A DNA stretch of 64,000 bases, taken from positions 25,526-89,525 of the forward strand of contig VGRY01000008.1 of the NCBI GenBank assembly GCA_016875195.1, given 5' to 3'. The position numbers and the translations under genes are program-made. Positions 8,090-15,213 of the stretch are shown here, piece after piece; positions within the stretch are counted from its first letter, which is position 1; the number at the start of each line of letters is the position of its first letter. This DNA comes from Deltaproteobacteria bacterium (lineage in GTDB: Bacteria > Desulfobacterota > BSN033 > UBA1163). The notes beneath the pieces were generated by a model. The model ran no database searches. It saw only the letters and a program-made list of their open reading frames with translations, and was not told the origin of the DNA.

Positions 8090-8766
8090 ACATTTTTGCT
8101 ACCAAACACATCGAGTATCTGCTGGTCATCGGGTTTCTGCTGCTCTTCATCCCCTTCTGGAGATTATTGAACAGGCCTGCCAAAGCCATCTTTGAGGTGG
8201 CCGAGCGGATTGTTCCCACCCTCAGCGAATGGTTTCGGCTCCCGGAGGGACGGTATTATCATCTGGGGCACAGTTGGGCCACCCCCGAAGCGAATCAACA
8301 AACGGTGAAGATTGGCATTGACGATTTTGCCCAAAAGCTCGTGGGAGGCATTAACGGGATTCAGGTCCCTGCGGTTGGTTCGACCCTCCGTCAGGGTGAT
8401 CGGGGATGGACCTTAAAGGTCGATTCGAAGACAATCGATATGCTTTCCCCGGTCGGTGGAAGAGTGGTCGCGATCAATGAAAAGGTGATCCAGTCCCCGG
8501 GTGCGATTAATAAGGACCCCTACAACAACTGGTTGATGGAAGTGGAGGCGCCCAAGTTTTCCGTGGATAAAAGACAGTTACTTTCAGGAGGCGTGGCCAA
8601 GAAATGGATGGAAGAGGTGCGAGAGAGCCTCTTGTCCAGGATGAATTACAATCTGGGCTTGGTGTATCAAGACGGCGGTTTGCTCGTCGACGGTATGGCC
8701 AGAAGCCTCGATCGAGAAAAATGGGATGAAATTGCGAAAGACTATTTTCTGATCACCGAAGGTTGA
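8068..8766 (+). CDS. Membrane-anchored glycine-cleavage-H-like protein 2
   Basis: A 232-residue protein that starts at 8068 inside the end of the HybB-like gene, with aaaggagg eight bases upstream. One membrane helix (YLLVIGFLLLFIPFW) is followed by the H-protein-like fold: YYHLGHSWAT, KIGIDDFAQKLVGGI and SKTIDMLSPVGGRV. At the exact lipoyl position a serine aligns, with lysine one residue later, so lipoylation is doubtful. The C-terminus (NYNLGLVYQDGGLLVDG) matches the same block in H-like proteins 1 and 3. It is probably a structural partner of the NrfD complex. Confidence 0.75.
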   Translation: MEGFSYVDIFATKHIEYLLVIGFLLLFIPFWRLLNRPAKAIFEVAERIVPTLSEWFRLPEGRYYHLGHSWATPEANQQTVKIGIDDFAQKLVGGINGIQVPAVGSTLRQGDRGWTLKVDSKTIDMLSPVGGRVVAINEKVIQSPGAINKDPYNNWLMEVEAPKFSVDKRQLLSGGVAKKWMEEVRESLLSRMNYNLGLVYQDGGLLVDGMARSLDREKWDEIAKDYFLITEG

Positions 8767-8890
8767 AAACAGGAGGAAGGGCCGAGAAGGGTTTTAACGG
8801 TTGTCTTCCAGAGAAGAAAGAGCATGAGGTTTTGATGTGAGGCGTTGTTGAGATAGGATCATCACCAAGATGTGTTGAGAGGGTAAGAAA

Positions 8891-9763
8891 ATGGACGGGA
8901 AAATAGACAACTCTCCGAAGAAAGATGGATACCCACTCATCCCTGATCAATCGATCAAATGTGTCTGGATGACCGCCGGCCTCATCTCTTATAAACTCTG
9001 TAAATATGATTTGCAGTGCGAGAAGTGTCCTCTGGATTGGGAACTGCGAAATCTCTCCTCGGCTCCCTCCTTTGATTCGACCGCCCCTCCGGAGATAAAA
9101 CATCTGAAAACCGGAGAAAAACTCACGCCCCCTCCACCGGAAAGGGATGCTGAAGAGGAGGAGGGGGCAAGGGAGGACCTCCGCCGCTTAAAGATTAAAG
9201 AAGATTTGTTTTACCATTACAGACATACATGGATCAAAGTGGAAAAGGGTGATGAGGTCCGGATTGGCATTGATCGTTTCCTGGGGGGACTCATCGGAAA
9301 AGCGACGGCCGTCATTCTCCCTCTTTCGGGAGGGCGGAGCAACCAGGGAGAAAGCCTCTGTTCCATCATCCAGGAGGAGGGCATGCTGCATATTGTTTCC
9401 CCCATCAGCGGATTGATTCTGTCGGTCAACCAGAGATTGAAAGATCGACCCTCATTGCTCAACCGGGATTCCGAGGGAGATGGGTTTTTGATGACCCTGA
9501 CCCCTAAACATCTTCAACGAGACCAACAGAATTTCTTCTCTGGAGAGGGGGCACTTTCGTGGTGCCGGAAAGAATGGGAACGCTTTAAAACGGAGGTCAT
9601 TTCTGAACTGCCAATCAGGCAGAAATGGCTTGGCATGACCATGCAGGATGGGGAGGTTACCCTCAGAGACATAAAACAACTCATTGGCCCACAACGATAT
9701 ATCCGGTTGGTGAATAACTTTCTGCGAAGAGGAGAGAAGTTCTCTCCTGACACAAAGGCATAG
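8891..9763 (+). CDS. Glycine-cleavage-H-like protein 3 with N-terminal Cys motif
   Basis: A 290-residue protein with no membrane helix. Residues about 23-50 hold a four-cysteine motif (CVWMTAGLISYKLC, then CEKCPLDW) that could bind a metal or Fe-S cluster. A Pro/Glu-rich linker leads to the H-protein-like fold: FYHYRHTWIK, RIGIDRFLGGLIG and MLHIVSPISG, with no lysine at the lipoyl site. The C-terminal block LGMTMQDGEVTL matches the other two H-like proteins. It lies 124 bases after protein 2 and is the last gene of the probable operon. It is likely the cytoplasmic member of the set. Function unknown. Confidence 0.72.
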   Translation: MDGKIDNSPKKDGYPLIPDQSIKCVWMTAGLISYKLCKYDLQCEKCPLDWELRNLSSAPSFDSTAPPEIKHLKTGEKLTPPPPERDAEEEEGAREDLRRLKIKEDLFYHYRHTWIKVEKGDEVRIGIDRFLGGLIGKATAVILPLSGGRSNQGESLCSIIQEEGMLHIVSPISGLILSVNQRLKDRPSLLNRDSEGDGFLMTLTPKHLQRDQQNFFSGEGALSWCRKEWERFKTEVISELPIRQKWLGMTMQDGEVTLRDIKQLIGPQRYIRLVNNFLRRGEKFSPDTKA

Positions 9764-9893
9764 AGGTTATTTTCACCCCATCCCCAATCCGGGAAGTCAC
9801 ACGTTTAACCGGTCTTCACTTCCCCCTCCTTCATGATCCTCCATTTCAATTTTTACGTTGATGCTGATTAAAGATTATGGTAAAAGAGAACAA

Positions 9894-10025
9894 GATTCAT
9901 CCGGCTTTCGTATGGGTGCTTCCCACCCCCTACGTTTAAGTCCCGATGAAGATCGGGACTCGAAACCAAGAGGGGATGAGGGGGAGTTATAAGGGGAGGT
10001 TACCCGCTCAATTCCCGGATGAACC
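9894..10025. repeat. TTCATCCGG-type palindromic repeat, copy 2; fills most of 9764-10080
   Basis: The block starts attcatccggctttcg and ends ttcccggatgaacc, so its ends are inverted (TTCATCCGG/CCGGATGAA). It contains ccgatgaagatcgg and the shared piece gagggggagttataagggga. No gene or clear promoter was seen in the rest of this 317-base gap. Confidence 0.8.
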
Positions 10026-10080
10026 GAAAACAGAATGATTTATTGATCCAAGGGATACAATTTCATTTCAGGGCAAGGAA

Positions 10081-11766
10081 ATGGCAGCAGTGCAAGACTG
10101 GGTAAAAAGGCTATTCTTTAAAAAAATTCTGCTGGTGATGGCGGGGCTGAGCTTCAGGAGCTTGAGCTTTAAGCTCTACTTTCTGCTGGCCATTCTGCTC
10201 ATCATCTCCTTTGCAGGCATCATGTATTTTAATATCACCTCCTACATTACCCATATTAATGAAAGCGTCATGCACAGCGCGATTCAGGCCAGCGACCTGA
10301 TCAAAGGCTCTGCCCGATACAGCATGTTGAAGAACGATAGGGAACATCTTCAGAATATCATGTCCACTATTGCCAAGGAAGAGGGTGTGGAGGGAGTTCG
10401 AATTTATAATAAGCCGGGGCAAATTTCATTTTCGGACAACTTAACCGAAGTTGGCACCACGGTGGACATCGATGCAGAACAATGTTCGGTCTGTCATAAG
10501 AATGTTCCTCCCCTGGAACATCTGACCACCCAGAATCGAATCCGAATTTTTACCTCTCCCCAAGGACATCGGGTGCTGGGTCTCATTAATCCGATTGCGA
10601 ATGAACCTGAATGTTTCAACGCTCCCTGTCATGGCCATTCTCCCAAAGATAAACTTCTCGGGCTGTTGGATGTGAAGCTATCGTTAAAGGCTGTGGATGA
10701 AGAGACTCAGAGGACCAAGGAGCAGATGATTCTCTATTCAAGCATCATGATTGTGATCACCGCCTTGTTATTCGGGGGCTTCATTATCAAGCTGATTCAT
10801 ACCCCCGTCCGAAAGCTGACCAAAGGAACCAGGGAAGTGGCCAACTTGAACCTGGACTATTCCATCGATTTTAGGTCGAATGATGAGATGGGAGAATTGG
10901 CTCGATCGTTTAACCAGATGACCAGACAACTGAAGGCGGCCAATGAGGCCAACCAGGAATGGTCCGCCATCCTGGAAAGAAAGGTCCAGGAGAAAAGCGA
11001 AGAGCTGAAGAAGGCTCAAGCCCATCTCATCCTGGTGGAAAAGATCGCCTCCCTTGGCAAGCTTTCTGCGATCGTCGCTCATGAGATCAACAACCCCTTA
11101 TCAGGAATCCTCACTTATGCGAGCCTCTGTTTGAAGATCATCCAGAACCCCTCCTCTTTTTCTTCGGGAGACTCTGTCAAATATCTGACCGTGATCAAGG
11201 ATGAAGCCAAACGGTGCGGCGAAATCGTCAAGAACCTGCTGGTGTTTGCCAAAAAGGATTTTGGCAAATGGACGGAAGAGAGGCTCCATCATATTATTAA
11301 TAATAGCATCCGGTTGGTTAAACATAATATGGATCTAAAGGAGGTGTCGCTGGCTCTGGATTTGGCCGAAGGAGATGATCTCCTCTTTTGTGACTCCAGC
11401 GGCATTCAGCAAATCTTCGTTGCTTTGTTTATCAATGCCATCGAAGCGATGTCCAAGGGGGGGAAATTAACGCTCAAGACGAGATTTTTAGAGAAACGGC
11501 ACATCCAAATCGTCATTTCAGATACGGGCTTTGGAATCCCCGAGGAGATCCTGCCCAAGATTTTTGAACCCTTCTTCACGACCAAAGAATCCACTGGATT
11601 AGGGTTGGCGGTCGTCTACAGAATTATTCAGCAACATGAGGGTAAAATCGAAGTGAATTCCAAACCGAATGAGGGAACAACCTTTACCATTTACTTGCCC
11701 AGGGAGCCTTATAAAGTTCAGGAGAGATTGGACAACCATTCGAACAACCTTGGGTCCCAGAGTTGA
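10081..11766 (+). CDS. Sensor histidine kinase with periplasmic c-type heme motifs
   Basis: A 561-residue membrane kinase. Membrane helices lie near residues 30-50 and 216-239 and enclose a periplasmic domain with two heme-attachment motifs: CSVCH at 135-139 and the CX4CH motif CFNAPCH at 178-184. HAMP follows, then a coiled coil, the H-box VAHEINNPLSG with H334, an N-box (INAIEAMSKGG), and the G-boxes DTGFGIPEE and TGLGLAVV. A c-heme sensor domain suggests it reads redox state, nitric oxide or oxygen in the periplasm. It is 11 bases from the NtrC-type regulator downstream and is presumably its partner. The start has only a weak ribosome site (caagg), so a slightly later start is possible. 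Confidence 0.88.
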   Translation: MAAVQDWVKRLFFKKILLVMAGLSFRSLSFKLYFLLAILLIISFAGIMYFNITSYITHINESVMHSAIQASDLIKGSARYSMLKNDREHLQNIMSTIAKEEGVEGVRIYNKPGQISFSDNLTEVGTTVDIDAEQCSVCHKNVPPLEHLTTQNRIRIFTSPQGHRVLGLINPIANEPECFNAPCHGHSPKDKLLGLLDVKLSLKAVDEETQRTKEQMILYSSIMIVITALLFGGFIIKLIHTPVRKLTKGTREVANLNLDYSIDFRSNDEMGELARSFNQMTRQLKAANEANQEWSAILERKVQEKSEELKKAQAHLILVEKIASLGKLSAIVAHEINNPLSGILTYASLCLKIIQNPSSFSSGDSVKYLTVIKDEAKRCGEIVKNLLVFAKKDFGKWTEERLHHIINNSIRLVKHNMDLKEVSLALDLAEGDDLLFCDSSGIQQIFVALFINAIEAMSKGGKLTLKTRFLEKRHIQIVISDTGFGIPEEILPKIFEPFFTTKESTGLGLAVVYRIIQQHEGKIEVNSKPNEGTTFTIYLPREPYKVQERLDNHSNNLGSQS

Positions 11767-11777
11767 GGAGGGGGGAG

Positions 11778-13124
11778 ATGGATCAACAGAGATTCAGCAT
11801 TTTAATCGTCGATGACGAGTTTTCAGTGAGGGATTCCTTATATAACTGGTTTAAAGTTGAGGGATATCGGGTCGATACTGCAGAAAATGCCTCGGAGGCT
11901 TTGAGAAAACTGCAGGAAGGCCCCTGGGACATCGCCTTGCTTGATATTAAGATGCCCGGCATGGACGGAATCGAGCTTCAGAAACACATTAAGAGGATCG
12001 ATAAGACGATCGTCGTGATCATCATTACCGCCTACGCTACTGTGGATACAGCCGTGGAGGCGATGAAGGACGGAGCTTTCGATTATATCTCCAAGCCCAT
12101 CGATCCGGACAAACTATCGGTTTTAATCCGCAATGCGATCAACCACCGGAGGCTGGTGGCTGAAAATATCCAGCTGAAGCAGAAGGTGGAGGAGCTATCC
12201 CTGCAGGATGAAATTATTGGGGCAAGCCCACAGATTAAAAAGATACTGGAGATGATCGAAGTGGTTTCCCAGACCGATGCAACGGTCCTGATCCGTGGAG
12301 AAAGCGGAACCGGGAAAGAGCTGGTTGCCCAGGCCATCCACGGAAAGAGCAACCGGAGATATTTCCCGATTATTTCGATCAACTGCGGATCCCTGGCCGA
12401 GGGCCTTCTCGAGAGTGAACTCTTTGGCCATGAGAAGGGCGCATTTACCGGAGCCCAGTACAAAAGAAAAGGGAAGCTGGAGATGGCCAATGGGGGCACC
12501 ATCTTTTTTGACGAAATTGGAAATATCTCGCCAAAAATGCAGATGGATCTCCTTCGTGTCCTTGAAACCAAACAGTTCACTCCCCTGGGAAGCAATAAAG
12601 TCATCAACGTGGATTTCCGGGTTATTACCGCAACGAATACCGACCTTGAAAAAGAGGTGGCGGAGAAGAATTTTCGAGAGGATTTCTATTACCGTCTCAA
12701 TGTCTTTTCCATTCACATTCCACCTCTTCGAGAAAGAACCGAGGACATTCCCCTCCTCGCCCAGTATTTTCTCGAGAAATATGCCAAATCGATGAATAAA
12801 AAAGTGACGGAGATCTCTCCGGAAGGGATGAAGATATTGACTCAGTATGACTGGCCGGGCAATATTCGCGAGCTGAGAAATACCATCGAGAGAGCCCTCG
12901 TGGTGGTGGGAAAGAAAAATAGGATTGAACCGGAGGATTTAAACCTGCATTCCCCTGCCAAACAAAATTTAACGAACGCAGAGAGCCTGGAGGATTTAGA
13001 GAAAGTTCATATCCAGCGAGTCTTAGAGAAAACCAGTGGAAACATTTCGAAGTCTGCGGAGATACTCAAGATTGACAGGGTTACCCTTTACAACAAGATC
13101 AAAAAATATAATTTACCCCGTTAG
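11778..13124 (+). CDS. NtrC-family sigma-54-dependent response regulator
   Basis: A 448-residue protein; the ATG at 11778 follows aggagggggg, and the in-frame TTG at 11763 overlaps the kinase stop. The receiver has VDD at 11-13 and D56 in LLDIKMPGMDG. The AAA+ domain shows Walker A GESGTGKE, the sigma-54 contact loop GAFTGA near 221, Walker B GGTIFFDEIG and an arginine-finger region. A Fis-type HTH (NISKSAEILKIDRVTLYNKI) ends the chain. It should activate a sigma-54 promoter; the candidate at 4929 upstream of the H-like/NrfD operon is the obvious target. Its last codons and the stop (CCC CGT TAG) are supplied by the repeat element at 13116. Confidence 0.93.
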   Translation: MDQQRFSILIVDDEFSVRDSLYNWFKVEGYRVDTAENASEALRKLQEGPWDIALLDIKMPGMDGIELQKHIKRIDKTIVVIIITAYATVDTAVEAMKDGAFDYISKPIDPDKLSVLIRNAINHRRLVAENIQLKQKVEELSLQDEIIGASPQIKKILEMIEVVSQTDATVLIRGESGTGKELVAQAIHGKSNRRYFPIISINCGSLAEGLLESELFGHEKGAFTGAQYKRKGKLEMANGGTIFFDEIGNISPKMQMDLLRVLETKQFTPLGSNKVINVDFRVITATNTDLEKEVAEKNFREDFYYRLNVFSIHIPPLRERTEDIPLLAQYFLEKYAKSMNKKVTEISPEGMKILTQYDWPGNIRELRNTIERALVVVGKKNRIEPEDLNLHSPAKQNLTNAESLEDLEKVHIQRVLEKTSGNISKSAEILKIDRVTLYNKIKKYNLPR

Positions 13125-13211
13125 AAAATTTTACTGTGTGCTCCATGTGAAGCTAAAGTTCCATCGGGAGGTGAGACGTCCTGTTGTGGAGGAGCAGAAT
13201 TTCTAACGGGG
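13116..13211. repeat. CCCCGTTAGAAA-ended inverted-repeat element, copy 1
   Basis: The element begins CCCCGTTAGAAAATT and ends AATTTCTAACGGGG. The left end encodes the last residues and stop of the NtrC-type gene. Interior ctgtgtg and ccatcgggag pieces resemble those of the copy at 39113. No coding capacity. Confidence 0.75.
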
Positions 13212-13235
13212 TGAACAGAGGTCGTCCGTCCATCC

Positions 13236-13784
13236 ATGTCCTATATTGACATCGTCCCCATTGGCAAGATCGAGGAAGCGTACCTTTCCTCCCTCAAGCA
13301 AAACCTTTATCAGACGTTCAAAGTCCAGACCCGGGTTCGAAAGCACCCCGTTGATTTTTCTACGGTCTATGATTCTGTTCGAAACCAGTACAACTCCAGC
13401 GGTTTTCTGGTCCAGTTGATCCATGATCTTCCATCCGAAACAATGAAAGTCCTGGGGGTGACCGAGATGGACCTGTTCATCCCCATCTTCACCTTTCTGT
13501 TTGGTGAAGCCCAGCTGAATGGACCCGGGGCGATCGTCTCTGCCCATCGCCTTCATAATCCATTTTACGGCATTCCTGAGAATAGATCCCTGTTTGAAAA
13601 TCGTCTCCTGAAAGAGAGCATCCATGAATTAGGTCACACCTTTGGTCTCATTCACTGTTTCAATTTAAGATGTGTGATGAATACTTCCACCTACGTCGAA
13701 GAGATTGACCAGAAATCTGCCAATTTCTGCAAGGCCTGCGAACAGGAAATCCTTCGTTGGCGAAATGAACATCTCGTAGATTGA
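13236..13784 (+). CDS. amzA: Archaemetzincin-family zinc metalloprotease
   Basis: A 182-residue protein with the full archaemetzincin signature. HELGHTFGLIHC gives the three zinc histidines (H130, H134, H140) and the catalytic Glu. It is followed by RCVMNTS and the paired cysteines of FCKAC that bind a second zinc in this family. The length matches archaemetzincins of bacteria and archaea. Natural substrates are unknown. It has no signal peptide, so it is cytosolic. It lies just after a repeat element and is probably transcribed with or after the two-component genes. An adjacent ribosome site is weak. Confidence 0.9.
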   Translation: MSYIDIVPIGKIEEAYLSSLKQNLYQTFKVQTRVRKHPVDFSTVYDSVRNQYNSSGFLVQLIHDLPSETMKVLGVTEMDLFIPIFTFLFGEAQLNGPGAIVSAHRLHNPFYGIPENRSLFENRLLKESIHELGHTFGLIHCFNLRCVMNTSTYVEEIDQKSANFCKACEQEILRWRNEHLVD

Positions 13785-13865
13785 AGCAGTCAAATTCCCT
13801 AAGTGAAAGATGTTCTTACCTGATCCTCTTGCAACTTTTAGGATAAAGCATTAGACTGGTTCTAT

Positions 13866-14615
13866 ATGAAGACGAGGAGATTTTTCAACCCCGTTTTTCT
13901 CTTCTTTTTTGTCATTCTTCTCTTTCCCCAAATCTGTTTTGCCTTGACAGATGAAGAAATCCAAAAATTTCAGTCTCCCCTGAAGGATCGAACCGTAGGG
14001 GAGAGGATTGTGTTCTGGGCGGAGAAATTTATTGGAACGCCGTACGATCAAGATCCCATGGGTGAATATGTCACAAAGGCAGCGATCGTGGCAGATGAGA
14101 GAATGGATTGCATGTATCTCACTTTCCGGGTAGTAGAGCTTGCCCTGAGCCGCAACCCTGAAGAAGCGATTCAGGTTGCCCTTGAGAGACGATTTCATTC
14201 AAAAGGGCTTCTGAAGGACGGGAAGGTCCTCAATTATGAGAACCGATTTGAATACGGGGAGGATATGGTTACAAGCGGAAAGTGGGGAAGGGAGATCACC
14301 TCACAGGTTGGAAAGACAAAACGCATCAAGGGTTCGAGGGGCAAACCCTTCGTGGATATTCTTCCTTCTAATCAAATCCGTAACAGAATAGAGAGAGTGA
14401 AGAACGGGGATATCCTCTTCTTCATAAAGGAGATTGAAAAAAGGAAGCTGGGTGAGATCGTTGGACATATTGGGATTATCAAAATTGAGCAAGAAGCCTA
14501 TCTCATCCATGCCAGCGGAACAAAAGAGAAAGGCGGAGAGGTGAAGAAGGTTCCGTTAAAAGAGTATCTTTTAAAGATGCCGTTTGTCGGCATCATGATT
14601 ACAAGGTTCGATTGA
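13866..14615 (+). CDS. Exported DUF1460-like (papain-fold amidase-like) protein
   Basis: A 249-residue protein with a signal peptide (MKTRRFF, hydrophobic core, cleavage near FALTD). The mature part resembles DUF1460/NlpC-type N-acetylmuramoyl-alanine amidase-like proteins: RMDCMYLTFRVVELA supplies the nucleophile-type Cys, and GEIVGHIGIIKIEQEAYLIH supplies the His, quoted here as GHIGI and LIHAS. Such enzymes are expected to act on peptidoglycan peptides in the periplasm. The 81-base gap upstream has no strong ribosome site. The family assignment rests on these motifs, so it is moderate. Confidence 0.7.
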   Translation: MKTRRFFNPVFLFFFVILLFPQICFALTDEEIQKFQSPLKDRTVGERIVFWAEKFIGTPYDQDPMGEYVTKAAIVADERMDCMYLTFRVVELALSRNPEEAIQVALERRFHSKGLLKDGKVLNYENRFEYGEDMVTSGKWGREITSQVGKTKRIKGSRGKPFVDILPSNQIRNRIERVKNGDILFFIKEIEKRKLGEIVGHIGIIKIEQEAYLIHASGTKEKGGEVKKVPLKEYLLKMPFVGIMITRFD

Positions 14616-14759
14616 CAGGGTTTTCCCCAAAAATGTGAGATCGTTTTTTTGATGAAAATAGGTTAGAGTAAAAAAGCTGATGAGAAGGGATTTTGAGACT
14701 AATTTAGAAATCTCATCTGGGGTTTGTCCCCCAATTTGCTATGGGAGGGAAATCTCTTT

Positions 14760-15071
14760 ATGATCCGCGTATTCAATAAGCATTACCGTAAGGCCGTTGA
14801 CCTGGTGGAGAATGCCACGGGTAGTGAGAAGCTGGAGATTGCAGAAAAGGTCATGGAATGGTTCCGGGAACTCCCCGAGGAATACCTGGTTTCTCTGGCG
14901 CTCTTCTTTAATGAGGTGATCGATGATCTGGGGGATGAGAGCCTCGAAAAGATCGATCTGAAGACCAAACGTAAGAAGAAAGAGGAAGAAGAAGAGGAAG
15001 AAGACGACGATTACGAAGAAGACGAAGAAGATTATGATGACAACGATGAAGATGAAGAGGAGGATTATTAA
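14760..15071 (+). CDS. Small protein with extremely acidic C-terminal tail
   Basis: A 103-residue protein; the start at 14760 follows gggaggga at the right distance, and upstream in-frame starts have none. Residues 1-68 look folded and helical (KHYRKAVDLVENATGSEK...). A short basic patch KTKRKKK is followed by about 27 residues that are nearly all Glu, Asp and Tyr, ending DY. The tail resembles nucleic-acid mimics, histone- or RNase-inhibiting acidic tails, or metal-binding tails. The family is not recognised. A MITE-like repeat begins immediately after the stop codon. Confidence 0.75.
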   Translation: MIRVFNKHYRKAVDLVENATGSEKLEIAEKVMEWFRELPEEYLVSLALFFNEVIDDLGDESLEKIDLKTKRKKKEEEEEEEDDDYEEDEEDYDDNDEDEEEDY

Positions 15072-15213
15072 GGGAACCTCTAATAATTCAAAATTCGTCA
15101 CTCCGGTGAAAACTCGGTTTCGAGTCGCAACGACCGGAGTCCAGTCATATCAAGAGGTTCTGGATTCTCCCGATAAAGATCGGGACCGGAATGACATTTT
15201 TAGAGGTAGCCTT
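15072..15213. repeat. MITE-like element with CCTCTAAAA ends, copy B
   Basis: The element begins agggaacctctaataattc and ends gacatttttagaggtagcctt, so its termini are inverted. Read in reverse it matches copy A at 4460-4633 over gaatccag, actcggtttcgagtcgcaac and gtgacgaat. It occupies exactly the space between the convergent genes on either side and abuts both stop codons. Confidence 0.8.
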
